Source: JAWLHU01 sp041690255
Lineage (GTDB): Bacteria > Bacillota > Sulfobacillia > Symbiobacteriales > Symbiobacteriaceae
Direction of reading: 5' to 3'
Assembly (NCBI GenBank): GCA_041690255.1
Contig: JAWLHU010000004.1
Span: 248,001-312,000 of the forward strand
DNA length: 64,000 bases
The notes beneath the pieces are model-generated. The model saw only the letters and a list, made by a program, of their open reading frames with translations, made no database searches and was not told the DNA's origin. The position numbers and the translations under genes were made by a program. This document shows positions 27,983 to 36,357 of this stretch, piece after piece (positions within the stretch are counted from its first letter, which is position 1; every line of letters starts with the position of its first letter).

Positions 27983-28582
27983 GTGCCCAAGCCCGTTCTG
28001 CTCTTTGACCTGGACGGCATCTGCTGCAATCTCATGAAGAAATGGCTGGCCGTCTACAACGAGGATTACCACGATAACCTGACCGAGGAGGATATCACCT
28101 CCTGGAACTGGGATGATTTCGTGAAGCCCGAGTGTGGCAAGCGGATATACTACTACCTGAACCGCCCCGGCTTCTTCGCCGACCTGGATCCAATACCGGG
28201 CTGCGTTGAGGCGCTGGGCCGGCTTCAGGAGATTTGCGAGTTGGTGGTGGTCACGGCCAGCCCGAAAGAGGCGGCCGGCGATAAGATGGCCTGGGTGCGC
28301 AGGCACCTGCCCATGGTGCCCAAAGGGAACATCATCGTCACCTACCGGAAGGACCTGGTCCGGGGCGATTTCATGTTCGATGACGCCCCAAAGAACCTGA
28401 TCAACCACACGGCCACCAGGATCATGCTCGATTACCCCTACAACCGGGATTTCCACGACTGCCACCGGGTGCACTCCTGGGAGGAGGCCGAGGCGCTGAT
28501 CCGGCGGATGGTGGCTGAGAAGCAAGGACGGACCGAGACCCCATCGGCCCGGCGGGAGATGCAGCCCGTCCATATGGCGTAG
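27983..28582 (+). CDS. HAD-superfamily 5'(3')-nucleotidase-like protein
   Basis: 199 residues. HAD motif I FDLDGICCN (both Asp), motif II VVTASP, motif III Lys in YRKDLV, and motif IV FMFDDAPKNL. The layout matches the NT5C deoxyribonucleotidase group, which dephosphorylates (deoxy)nucleoside monophosphates. GTG start with AGGAGG eight bases upstream. Monocistronic, ended by a strong terminator. Confidence 0.85.
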   Translation: MPKPVLLFDLDGICCNLMKKWLAVYNEDYHDNLTEEDITSWNWDDFVKPECGKRIYYYLNRPGFFADLDPIPGCVEALGRLQEICELVVVTASPKEAAGDKMAWVRRHLPMVPKGNIIVTYRKDLVRGDFMFDDAPKNLINHTATRIMLDYPYNRDFHDCHRVHSWEEAEALIRRMVAEKQGRTETPSARREMQPVHMA

Positions 28583-28586
28583 CGAG

Positions 28587-28610
28587 AAGCGCACCCGTCC
28601 GGGTGCGCTT
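28587..28610 (+). terminator. Bidirectional terminator
   Basis: Perfect stem AAGCGCACCC with loop GTCC between convergent genes, followed by TTTCAT on the plus strand. Confidence 0.85.
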
Positions 28611-29012
28611 TCATCTCCGGCCCGCCAACTGGTCCAGAAGTCCGCGCAGATCGGGTTGCCGCAGCCAGTAATAGCGGGGTTTCTGCCGCCGGAAGTCCTG
28701 TACCTCAAAGTCGGCGCCCGACCGGTACAGGCTGAGGTGACTGCCGTCCCGAAAGGTAATGCGGATGCTCGACTCCGGCGTTGCGCCGGCCAGTGCGCTG
28801 TTCTCACGCGGATCGCTGCCGCTGTTGAACCAGGCGATCACCTGCGCTCGCTCTTCTCCAGTCGCCTCCCGGTCACCGGTCGCGCCGCCCCGCAGCCTCA
28901 CCTGCTGGACCTGCGACGGGTCGATCGGGTCGTGCAGGGCGGGACGCGTCAGCCACCATCCGCCCGCGAGGAGCAGCAGAAGGCCAAGGAACAAGTAGAT
29001 GATGCGCTTCAT
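28611..29012 (-). CDS. Membrane-anchored hypothetical protein
   Basis: 133 residues from MKRIIYLFLGLLLLLAGGWWL, one N-terminal membrane helix or uncleaved signal followed by an extracellular alpha/beta domain with FNSGSDPRENSALAGA and an acidic/basic C-terminus. No family recognised. Two ATGs are possible (29021 and 29012); AGGAGG is too close to the first. Its 5' leader abuts a long 11-bp tandem repeat. Confidence 0.7.
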   Translation of the reverse strand: MKRIIYLFLGLLLLLAGGWWLTRPALHDPIDPSQVQQVRLRGGATGDREATGEERAQVIAWFNSGSDPRENSALAGATPESSIRITFRDGSHLSLYRSGADFEVQDFRRQKPRYYWLRQPDLRGLLDQLAGRR

Positions 29013-29048
29013 TATGGCCATAACCTCCTGAAACCACTACCCCTCCAC

Positions 29049-29334
29049 AGGAGAACCACAGGGGACCTACAGGGGACCTACAGGGGAACCACAGGGGACC
29101 TACAGGGGAACCGCAGGGGACCTACAGGGGACCTACAGGGGAACCACAGGGGACCTACAGGGGAACCACAGGGGACCTACAGGGGACCTACAGGGGAACC
29201 ACAGGGGAACCACAGGGGAACCGCAGGGGACCTACAGGGGACCTACAGGGGAACCACAGGGGAACCACAGGGGAACCACAGGGGAACCACAGGGGAACCA
29301 CAGGGGAACCACAGGGGAACCGCAGGGGAACCAC
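29049..29334 (+). repeat. 11-bp minisatellite, 26 units, with a 55-bp higher-order period
   Basis: Exactly 26 head-to-tail 11-bp units (286 bp). Variants: T = AGGGGACCTAC, A = AGGGGAACCAC, G = AGGGGAACCGC; the first unit is AGGAGAACCAC. After it the order is TTATG TTATA TTAAG TTAAA AAAGA, so the array grew partly as five-unit blocks. Every unit except the first carries GGGG on the plus strand with 7-base gaps. It separates the divergent genes at 29012 and 29449. Confidence 0.97.
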
Positions 29335-29448
29335 TCCCCCTCTCTGCCGCTTTCTTCCGCCACTAGCACCCCAACATGCGCTTCCTGTAAACTAAAAGAG
29401 TCCCGGTATCGTCTAAAGAAATAACCCGCCTATCAACCGGAGGTTGCA

Positions 29449-30654
29449 ATGCGTAAGCCTGTACTGACCTCGCTCATGATTGGTTCCCTGCTCCTGACCG
29501 GATGCTCCGGCAAACCGACCGACGCGCCCCCCGTTCAGCCGCCCGCCACGTCGGCTCCAACCGACCCGGCTCCGTCTCAGCAGCCCTCCGATACGCAGAC
29601 GCCCCCGCCAGCGACCACGCCGGATCCGCAGCCCCCGCAGACCTCCCCCGAACCGCCCAAGCAGCCCGATCCACCCAAGCCCGCCAAGCGCGAGATGCCC
29701 AAGGTGGTCCGTGGCATTCACCTCTCCGGCTGGTATGCCGGCTCACCGGACCTGGTCTCGCCGCTGTTGGACTGGGCCAAGTCCGCCGGGATCAACACCC
29801 TCGTCCTCGATATCAAGGCCGAAGATGGCTTCCTCTCCTGGGAGTCCGACATCCCGCTCGCGATTGAGATCGGCTCCAACAAGCGGAAGATCGGCGACCT
29901 GGGCAAGTTCATCGCTGAGGCCCACGAGAAGGGCTTCTGGGTCGCCGGCCGAATCGTGGTCATGAACGACCAGTGGCTGTACCAGGCCCGGCCCGAGTGG
30001 GGCATTCCCGGCTTCTCCGGCGGCGCCTACTCCTTCATGGACCCGAAGAACGAGAACGTCTGGCAGTACAACATCGACATTGCCAAGGCCGCCGTTGCGG
30101 CTGGCCTCGATGAGATCCAGTGGGACTACATCCGCTACCCGGAGAGGTGGGTCGATGGGTACAACCGGGACACCACCGCCGAGTACCGGACCAGCCACAT
30201 CAACGGGTTCCTGAAGCGCTCCGTGGAGGAACTGAAGCCCCTGGGCGTGGTGATCGGTGCCGACCTCTTCGGCCTCACCACATCGGTCGCCGAGGGCGAT
30301 GACATGAAGATCGGCCAGGACTACAAGCAGGTGGCCGAGATCGTGGACTACGTGGCCGCCATGGCCTACCCCTCCCACTACGCCGAGAACACCTATGGCA
30401 TCCCCAACCCGAACGCCGCCCCCTACGAGACCGTCAAGGGCTCCATGGCGAAGGCGATCGAGCGGACGCCCGGCCTTTCCCTCGAGAAGCACCGCCCCTG
30501 GATCCAGGACTTCAGCATTCACGGGATCACCTACGGCCCCAACGAGATCATGGCTCAGGTGCGGGCCTTGGATGAACTGGGGATCCACTCCTTCATGCTC
30601 TGGGATCCTTCAAACAAATACACCCGCGACGTGGACTACAACCAGAAGCCCTAG
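29449..30654 (+). CDS. Putative glycoside hydrolase lipoprotein (DUF4015/GHL10-like)
   Basis: 401 residues. Lipoprotein signal ending LLLTGCSG, a Pro/Thr-rich linker (about 25-80), then a TIM-barrel-like domain with VRGIHLSGWYAGSP, GINTLVLDIKAEDGFLSW, GLDEIQWDYIRYPE and VVIGADLFGL, and DYVAAMAYPSHY, which match the DUF4015 putative glycosyl hydrolases. Acidic residues in DIKAED and QWDYIRYPE are likely catalytic. Acts outside the membrane, probably on a wall or spore-coat glycan (inference). Confidence 0.85.
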   Translation: MRKPVLTSLMIGSLLLTGCSGKPTDAPPVQPPATSAPTDPAPSQQPSDTQTPPPATTPDPQPPQTSPEPPKQPDPPKPAKREMPKVVRGIHLSGWYAGSPDLVSPLLDWAKSAGINTLVLDIKAEDGFLSWESDIPLAIEIGSNKRKIGDLGKFIAEAHEKGFWVAGRIVVMNDQWLYQARPEWGIPGFSGGAYSFMDPKNENVWQYNIDIAKAAVAAGLDEIQWDYIRYPERWVDGYNRDTTAEYRTSHINGFLKRSVEELKPLGVVIGADLFGLTTSVAEGDDMKIGQDYKQVAEIVDYVAAMAYPSHYAENTYGIPNPNAAPYETVKGSMAKAIERTPGLSLEKHRPWIQDFSIHGITYGPNEIMAQVRALDELGIHSFMLWDPSNKYTRDVDYNQKP

Positions 30655-30659
30655 CTACA

Positions 30660-30688
30660 ACGCCCTGGACCGGACTGGTCCAGGGCGT
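30660..30688 (+). terminator. Terminator between convergent genes
   Basis: Perfect 12-bp stem ACGCCCTGGACC with loop GGACT, then CTTT. Confidence 0.85.
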
Positions 30689-30693
30689 CTTTC

Positions 30694-31068
30694 CTACCGG
30701 ATCCCATCCCGGTCATCCTCCCGCCGGCGCAGGCCATACCGCGCCGCCAGGTAGAAGTGCAGCGGCAGCTCCAACGCCCCCAGGCCGAAACCGACGATCA
30801 GGGAGCCCAACAAGGTAATCCCGGGCCCCGGCCAGAGGAACTGGCCGAAGTAGATTGTCAGCCCCGCCAGGCCACCATCGATCGCCCAGCGGGTCACCCC
30901 CTGCAACGTGAAGGGCAACCAGCGGTCACCCAGCCAGGAGAGCCCCGCCACGAGAACGGCAAGCACCGCCGCCTTCCCCGGCGTAGGCCCGACGTTCGCC
31001 AATCCCCAGACCACCAGGATCCCCCAGGCGGTCAGGAACTTGAGCGTCACCGCCGTCAGATTGCGCAT
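30694..31068 (-). CDS. DUF2512 (YndM-like) membrane protein
   Basis: 124 residues, four hydrophobic segments, beginning MRNLTAVTLKFLTAWGILVV, with GDRWLPF and a basic tail (RYGLRRREDDRD). Resembles the DUF2512 family of Bacillus small membrane proteins, function unknown. Automated annotation might call it a holin, but no phage genes surround it. Its leader has a small hairpin CTCCGA/TCGGAG (31083-31100). Confidence 0.7.
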   Translation of the reverse strand: MRNLTAVTLKFLTAWGILVVWGLANVGPTPGKAAVLAVLVAGLSWLGDRWLPFTLQGVTRWAIDGGLAGLTIYFGQFLWPGPGITLLGSLIVGFGLGALELPLHFYLAARYGLRRREDDRDGIR

Positions 31069-31124
31069 AACGGCCACCCCTTCTCCGACGCTTCTCGGAG
31101 TTAGGGTGGCCGTATGAGTGTACC

Positions 31125-31934
31125 TTATTCCAGCCCCCGCACTCGCTTGTAGCCGAGGACAAGGACCAGGATCGCCACGGCGCTCAGCACCACGGTACCG
31201 CCTGGCGCCAGGTTTAGCCAGTAGGAGACGATCAGACCGGTCAGCACGCTGACGAGGCCCACGACGATCGACCAGACCAGGGCGCCCCTGAAGGAGCGGG
31301 CCAGTTGCAGCGCCGTCGCGACCGGCACCACCATAAGAGAGGAGACCAGCAGTACACCGACCACTCGCATCGTCAGGCCGATCGTCATGGCGGTCAGGAT
31401 AATGAAGATCGTGTTGATCAACCGAATCGGCAGCCCGCCTATCCGGGCGAACTCCTCGTCAAAGGTGACGGAAAGCATCTCCTTATAGAGGAAGAGAAGC
31501 GTCGCCAGTACCAGCAGACCCAGGCCGCCCACCAGGTAGATATCCTCTGTGCTCACGGTCACGATCGACCCAAAGAGATAGCCGAGGATATCGCCCCCGC
31601 CGCCGGGGACCATGGAGAGCAGGACCACAGCAAGGGCCAGGGAGGCCGCCAGGGCGATGGAGACCGAGAGTTCGCTGTAGCGCTTGTACGACTGGCGCAG
31701 CCAGTCCATTCCCAGCGATGCGCCGACGGCGAAGAGCAGGCCGCTGGCCACGGGGTAGACGTTCATGAGCATACCGGCGGCGACACCGGCCAGTGAGACG
31801 TGTGCCAGGGTATCACCGTACATCGACAGGCGCCGCAGCACCAGGAAGAGACCGATGGCCGGGCTGACCACCGCGATGATCAGGCCTGCCAGCAGCGCTC
31901 GCTGCATGAAGGCCAGGGAGAAAATCTCCAGCAT
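31125..31934 (-). CDS. znuB: Zinc ABC transporter permease
   Basis: 269 residues, about eight helices, ABC-3 family: SPAIGLFLVLRRLSMYGDTLAHVSLAGVAAG at the N-terminus and DEEFARIGGLPIRLINTIFIILTAMTIGLTMRVVG. Forms the membrane channel of the zinc importer with ZnuA and ZnuC; last gene of zur-znuACB, 11 bases after znuC. Confidence 0.94.
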   Translation of the reverse strand: MLEIFSLAFMQRALLAGLIIAVVSPAIGLFLVLRRLSMYGDTLAHVSLAGVAAGMLMNVYPVASGLLFAVGASLGMDWLRQSYKRYSELSVSIALAASLALAVVLLSMVPGGGGDILGYLFGSIVTVSTEDIYLVGGLGLLVLATLLFLYKEMLSVTFDEEFARIGGLPIRLINTIFIILTAMTIGLTMRVVGVLLVSSLMVVPVATALQLARSFRGALVWSIVVGLVSVLTGLIVSYWLNLAPGGTVVLSAVAILVLVLGYKRVRGLE

Positions 31935-31945
31935 TCTGGTCCCCC

Positions 31946-32707
31946 CTACGAATGATGATGGTGATGCACCCGGTGTACGTGATGCCCATACAGCTCACAG
32001 AGCTGGTCGTCGGAGCCGAAATCATCTGGCGAGCCGTGATAGAAGAGCTTCCGATTGAGGCAGGCCAGGGAGGTCACCTCGTGGCCCACCGCCCCGATGT
32101 CATGGGAGACGAGGACCACGGTCAGTCCCATCTCCTGGCGCAGGCTGCGGATCAGCTTGTAGAACTGGGCCTCGGCGGAGGCGTCCACCCCCACCGTCGG
32201 CTCATCCAGAATCAGCAACTCTGGTTGGCTGACCAGTGCCCGGGCAATGAAGACCCGCTGCTGCTGGCCGCCGGAGAGCCGGCCGATCAGCCGGTCCTTG
32301 AGACCCAGCATGCCCACCTTCTCCAGGGCCTCATGGACCGCCTTGCGATCGTCGGCCGTGAAAGAGCGGAACAGGCCTCGCCGGGGGGTGCGCCCCGTGA
32401 AGACCACCTCTTCCACCGTGGCGGGGAAGCCGGAGTTGAAGGAGGCGGCCTTCTGGGCCACGTAGCCAATCCGCCACCACTCCCGAAAGCGCTGGATCGG
32501 GGTACCAAACAGCTCGATCTCGCCCTGCTTCGGGGCTGGCAGAATGCCAAGAATCAGCTTCAGCAACGTCGTCTTGCCGGAGCCGTTGGGGCCGATCAGC
32601 CCCAAATAGGCCCCTCGCTCCACCGCGAGATTGACTCCCTCCAAGACAGGAGCGCCGTTGTAGCCAAAGGTGACATTCTGCAATCGGGCGAGCGGCTCGT
32701 TGATCAT
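31946..32707 (-). CDS. znuC: Zinc ABC transporter ATPase
   Basis: 253 residues: Walker A GPNGSGKTT, signature LSGGQQQR, Walker B LLILDEP, H-loop His in LVSHDIG. The last residues form a His-rich tail (HHVHRVHHHHHS), unusual in length and a likely metal-binding or sensing site. ATG two bases or less after the znuA stop region, so translation is coupled. Confidence 0.95.
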   Translation of the reverse strand: MINEPLARLQNVTFGYNGAPVLEGVNLAVERGAYLGLIGPNGSGKTTLLKLILGILPAPKQGEIELFGTPIQRFREWWRIGYVAQKAASFNSGFPATVEEVVFTGRTPRRGLFRSFTADDRKAVHEALEKVGMLGLKDRLIGRLSGGQQQRVFIARALVSQPELLILDEPTVGVDASAEAQFYKLIRSLRQEMGLTVVLVSHDIGAVGHEVTSLACLNRKLFYHGSPDDFGSDDQLCELYGHHVHRVHHHHHS

Positions 32708-32708
32708 C

Positions 32709-33686
32709 TTAGTTGCACTCCAGTGCGGTCTTCAGATTGGTCAGGTTCTCCCGCATGACCGAGAGGTAGTCCTTGCCAGCCGTGATCTCCTCCTCGGTCA
32801 GCCCCTCGAACGGGTTGAGGACCAGGGTGCTGGCCCCGATCTCGCTGGCGACCACCTTGGCCACCTTATCGCTGACCAGGGTCTCGAAGAAGATGTACTT
32901 GACTCCCTGCTCCTTGGCCTCCGTCACGATCGCCTGCAGGTCCTTGGGCGTCGGTTCGGCGTCCGGGGCCAGCCCCATGATCGCGTGCTGCTCCAGGTCG
33001 TAGCGGTGGGCCAGGTAGCCGAAGGCGGCGTGGGACGTGAAGAAGGTGTTGGTCTTGCACTGGGAGAGGCCGCCTCGGAACTCTCCGTCGAGCAGGTTCA
33101 GCTTCTCCAGATAGGCCTCAGCGTTGGCCTTGAAGGTCGCCTCGTTGGCCGGGTCAGCCTGGATCAGGGCCTCCTTGATCGCCTCCACGGCGTGAGCAGC
33201 ACCGTTGGGATCGAGCCAGACGTGCGGATCGAACGCCTCGCCCTCGTGGCCGGCCTCCTCATCGCCATGCTCTTCACCGCCATCCTCCTCCTCGCCCTCA
33301 TGCTCGTGCTTGCCCTCCAGCAGAGCGAAGCCCTTGCTCGTCTCGACGGCGACGAGGCTCTTGTTGTCCAGCGATGCCAACGTCTTCTCCACCCAGTGCT
33401 CGAAGCCGGCGCCGTTGTAGAGGAAGACCTGAGCGGCATTCAGTGTCTTGATATGGCCGGGAGTGGGCTCCCAATCGTGGGGCTCGCTTCCCGCCGGGAC
33501 GAGGTTGACGGCGTCGACCTTGTCACCGCCGACCACCTTGGCAAACTCATAGAGCGGATAAAAGCTGGCCGCCACCTTCAGTTTCTCACCGCCGGCGGCG
33601 AAGCTGGGGGGCTGGGTTGAACCGCCGCAGCCAGCAAGGGAAATCGAGAGCAGCAAAAGAAGCGTCCACAGATAGGAACGGCGCAT
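32709..33686 (-). CDS. znuA: Zinc-binding lipoprotein of ABC transporter
   Basis: 325 residues from MRRSYLWTLLLLLSISLAGCGG, a lipoprotein signal; AAGGAGGAGA precedes this ATG, so the longer frame to 33782 is rejected. SBP_bac_9 family, with zinc ligands in SEPHDWEPTP, DPHVWLDPNG and FFTSHAAFGYLAHRY and an acidic His-rich loop (KHEHEGEEEDGGEEHGDEEAGHEGE region, about 125-150) typical of zinc rather than manganese binders. Confidence 0.95.
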   Translation of the reverse strand: MRRSYLWTLLLLLSISLAGCGGSTQPPSFAAGGEKLKVAASFYPLYEFAKVVGGDKVDAVNLVPAGSEPHDWEPTPGHIKTLNAAQVFLYNGAGFEHWVEKTLASLDNKSLVAVETSKGFALLEGKHEHEGEEEDGGEEHGDEEAGHEGEAFDPHVWLDPNGAAHAVEAIKEALIQADPANEATFKANAEAYLEKLNLLDGEFRGGLSQCKTNTFFTSHAAFGYLAHRYDLEQHAIMGLAPDAEPTPKDLQAIVTEAKEQGVKYIFFETLVSDKVAKVVASEIGASTLVLNPFEGLTEEEITAGKDYLSVMRENLTNLKTALECN

Positions 33687-33714
33687 TGGGAATTCTCCTC
33701 CTTTGAAATCACCG

Positions 33715-33738
33715 CGGCGCATACGTCCGGATGCGCCG
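33715..33738. other. Hairpin between zur and znuA
   Basis: Inverted repeat CGGCGCAT/ATGCGCCG with an 8-base loop and no T-tract. It may tune read-through or mRNA stability inside the zur-znuACB transcript. Confidence 0.5.
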
Positions 33739-33778
33739 ACTCTCCCCAGGAGATTCTGCACCCAAATGCGGATGGGAG

Positions 33779-34252
33779 TCAAGTAGTTTTTTTCTTGTTT
33801 GCATCGCCGTCATCTGGTACGCTGGTCTGGCGGTTAGCGGCACAGGCTGGGCAGTAACCGAAGAGCTCAATGCGGTGCGAGGAGATCACGAAACCGTGTT
33901 GCTCCCGGGCGACCGCTTCCAGCTCCTTGATCGGGCAATGCCCCAGAGGAATCTCCCTCCCGCACTCCACGCAGACCAACTCGTGGGCGTGGTGCCGCCG
34001 GTTGAGGGAGTACTGGGCCAGCTTGCCTGGCAGCTTGACCTCATCCACAACATTTAGCTTGACAAGTAAGCGTAAGTTTCGGTAAATGGTATCCAGACCC
34101 ACTTCTGGATAGGCGGTGCGCACCTTCTGGTAGATCTCGTCGGCGGTCATCTCGACCTCGGTCTCCAGAAGGGCTTCCACGATCATCCGGCGCTGCGGGG
34201 TGAGCTTGCAGCCCATCTTCTTCATTCGCTGCAGGATCTCGTCGACGGTCAT
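33779..34252 (-). CDS. zur: Fur-family zinc uptake regulator
   Basis: 157 residues: winged HTH (LTPQRRMIVEALL, GLDTIYRNLRLL), regulatory site RRHHAHELVCVECG, and structural zinc pairs CVEC and CPAC. First gene upstream of znuACB, so it is named as Zur rather than Fur. A consensus promoter and a palindrome just past its -10 point to autoregulation. Confidence 0.92.
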   Translation of the reverse strand: MTVDEILQRMKKMGCKLTPQRRMIVEALLETEVEMTADEIYQKVRTAYPEVGLDTIYRNLRLLVKLNVVDEVKLPGKLAQYSLNRRHHAHELVCVECGREIPLGHCPIKELEAVAREQHGFVISSHRIELFGYCPACAANRQTSVPDDGDANKKKTT

Positions 34253-34284
34253 CGATATCTCCCCCTTGGGCGAGTGACCTCAGC

Positions 34285-34345
34285 CTACGTCCGCGTAGCT
34301 AGGAAAATTCCTATGTAGTTTACCGCCCCCCGGTTCCCCTGTCAA
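34285..34345 (-). promoter_or_regulatory. zur promoter with two palindromic operator candidates
   Basis: Minus strand: -35 TTGACA (34340-34345), 17-base spacer, -10 TAAACT (34317-34322). Immediately downstream, TAGGAA-AA-TTCCTA (34300-34313) covers the likely start of transcription, and CTACG-TCCG-CGTAG (34285-34298) follows it. The placement is that of a repressor site; Zur is the obvious candidate. Confidence 0.65.
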
Positions 34346-34384
34346 TCCTTACACCATCAGGAGGGGTTCCCCCTGTTCTTTGCG

Positions 34385-35377
34385 ATGTTTACCAAATGGC
34401 TTGGGCTTCTCTGGGAGTCGGTCGCCCCGGCGCTGCCCGCCCTGACCACCACTTTCTTCAGTGTGCTCGTGGGCGCCCTGCCCTTCATGGTGATCGCGGC
34501 CTTCGCCTCCGCCATTCTGGAGGTCTTTGTCTCCAAGGACAGGATCGCCCGCCTCGTCCCCCGCAATGGTGCGCTGGGGGTCCTCCTGGCACCACTGCTC
34601 GGTCTGGTGATCCCGATGTGCGAGTGTGGGATCATTCCGGTGGCCCGACGCATGGTGCAGAAAGGGGTACCGGCCGGGGCGGCGATCACCTTCATGCTGG
34701 CCAACCCGATCCTCAATCCCCTGTCGCTCTACTCGACCTACCTGGCCTTCCCCTTCGCCCGGCAGATGCTCTTCTGGCGAGCAGGCCTGGCCTACGGAAT
34801 CTCCGTGGTGATCGGGCTCTTGACCCTCTACCTCTACCGGCGGGCCGAGAATGGCGCGATCCTCCACCCATCCCACGCCCTGCCGCTGGCGGCCACCCTG
34901 GAAGGCGGGATCGGCTGTGAGTGCGGCCACGGCCATCACCACCACCATGCCCAGTCGCTGGGCGAGAAGATTCAGGCAGTCCTCGATCACGCTGCGACCG
35001 AGTTTTTTGATGTCGCCAAGTACTTTGTGATCGGCGCCACCCTGGCGGCCATCTCCCAGGCGCTGATCAGCCGGGAGATGCTGGAGGCGGTGGGCCAGGG
35101 GGCGGTGGTCTCCGTCCTGGTCATGATCACCTTTGCCTTCCTGCTCTGCATCTGCTCGGAGGCTGACGCCTTCGTGGCCGCGGCATTTGCGTCGACCTTC
35201 ACGCCGGGCGCCTTGCTGGCCTTCCTGGTGGCGGGACCCATGACCGATCTGAAGAACACCCTGATGATGGCCTCCGCATTCCGCCGCTCCTACGTGATCA
35301 TCCTCAACGTCGCCATCATCGCGGTCACGGCGCTGACCACGATCGTTCTCAACTACGTGATTAACTGGGGAGGTTAG
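34385..35377 (+). CDS. DUF318/ArsP-type permease (YcgR-like)
   Basis: 330 residues, about eight helices in two halves: MCECGIIPVARRMVQKGVPAGAAITFMLANPILNPLS and a second half with FLLCICSEADAFVAAAF, separated by a His-rich loop (CECGHGHHHHHAQ). Paired with the next gene (YcgQ-like), as in B. subtilis ycgR-ycgQ. Divergent from zur, so zinc-related transport is likely. The AGGAGGGG site is 16-18 bases from this ATG; a CTG at 34373 would be better spaced. Confidence 0.85.
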   Translation: MFTKWLGLLWESVAPALPALTTTFFSVLVGALPFMVIAAFASAILEVFVSKDRIARLVPRNGALGVLLAPLLGLVIPMCECGIIPVARRMVQKGVPAGAAITFMLANPILNPLSLYSTYLAFPFARQMLFWRAGLAYGISVVIGLLTLYLYRRAENGAILHPSHALPLAATLEGGIGCECGHGHHHHHAQSLGEKIQAVLDHAATEFFDVAKYFVIGATLAAISQALISREMLEAVGQGAVVSVLVMITFAFLLCICSEADAFVAAAFASTFTPGALLAFLVAGPMTDLKNTLMMASAFRRSYVIILNVAIIAVTALTTIVLNYVINWGG

Positions 35378-35381
35378 GCTC

Positions 35382-36311
35382 ATGTCACTCGATCTGCGCA
35401 TGGCCAGGGTTCGGGACCTGAACCCGCTCATGCGGACCATTCTGCTGCTGGCCCTGACAGGCTTCCTCCTCAAGCTGCTCCTCCGGGGCGAACTCCCCCA
35501 GTTCATTCACCCCAAGTTCACCTGGTTCACCGCCAGCGCCGGGCTCGGGCTTCTCCTGATGGCGATCGGCCAGTTCCGCCGGTTCCTGCGCGGCACCACC
35601 GGGATGATCCACCCCTTCCGCTACCGGCTCTACACCGCCCTGGCCACCGTGATCTGCGTCGGGTTCCTGCTTCAGCCCCACACCTTTGGCGCCGACCTCG
35701 CCGCCAAGCAGGGGCTCAACGTGACCAATCGCTCCAGCGCCACGCCACCCGCTGCTGCGGTGACCACCGTCGCCCCGGCGGTCAGTCCGGCAGGGCCCAC
35801 CACCCCGGAACCCCCTGTACCAACGCAGCCGGCGGACGTCCCCGCTACATCCGGCGCCACACCACCGGAGACGCCCACCCTCCCCCCTGTCTCCACCGAC
35901 CAGGGCGACAAGCCGGAGGCCGAGCCGGTGGAGGCTGCCCCGGAGCCGCCCGGTGAGCCGGTGACCATCACACCGCAGAACTTCATTGAAATGATGTACG
36001 AGTTGTACGATTACCCGGAGAAGTACCAGGGCAGGCGCCTGACCATGGACGGCTTTGTCTTCTACCCGCCGGATGTCCAAGAGTCGGAGTTTGCCATCGT
36101 CCGGTTGGTCGTCACCTGTCACGTGGCCCACGCCTACCCAGACGGCCTGGTCACCTACCTCCCGGACCAGGGGCGTCCCGCCCAAGATGGCTGGTACCAG
36201 GTCGAGGGCGTCCTGGAGCCCTGGACCTATCAGGGAAAGCCTACCCTGAAGCTCCGGGTGGAGCACGCCACCCCAATCGAGCAACCCACGGAGCCCTACG
36301 TTTATCCGTGA
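35382..36311 (+). CDS. TIGR03943 family protein (YcgQ-like permease partner)
   Basis: 309 residues. N-terminal two to three helices (LNPLMRTILLLALTGFLLKLL, ASAGLGLLLMAIGQFRRF), a Pro/Thr-rich extracellular linker (about 115-195), and a C-terminal domain with NFIEMMYELYDYPEKYQGRRLTMDGFVFYPP and RLVVTCHVAHAYPDG (Cys-His). Starts 4 bases after the permease. The pair is probably a membrane complex in metal handling; mechanism unknown. Confidence 0.85.
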   Translation: MSLDLRMARVRDLNPLMRTILLLALTGFLLKLLLRGELPQFIHPKFTWFTASAGLGLLLMAIGQFRRFLRGTTGMIHPFRYRLYTALATVICVGFLLQPHTFGADLAAKQGLNVTNRSSATPPAAAVTTVAPAVSPAGPTTPEPPVPTQPADVPATSGATPPETPTLPPVSTDQGDKPEAEPVEAAPEPPGEPVTITPQNFIEMMYELYDYPEKYQGRRLTMDGFVFYPPDVQESEFAIVRLVVTCHVAHAYPDGLVTYLPDQGRPAQDGWYQVEGVLEPWTYQGKPTLKLRVEHATPIEQPTEPYVYP

Positions 36312-36320
36312 CCAAGGAAA

Positions 36321-36351
36321 AGGGCCGGCTCTCCATCGGGAGGCCGGCCCT
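36321..36351 (+). terminator. Terminator between convergent genes
   Basis: Stem AGGGCCGGC/GCCGGCCCT with inner complementary bases, between the YcgQ-like gene and the PspC gene. Confidence 0.75.
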
Positions 36352-36357
36352 GCACCT

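Noticed and set aside
29049..29334. CRISPR array
   Set aside because: Units are 11 bp and contiguous, with no spacers and no cas genes.
28656..29366. Plus-strand open frame through the 11-bp array encoding an 11-residue periodic peptide
   Set aside because: Any frame through an 11-bp repeat without stops gives such a peptide; the first half is antisense to a better gene and there is no RBS.
30694..31068. Phage holin gene, hint of a prophage
   Set aside because: Sequence fits DUF2512 better, and no phage genes are near.
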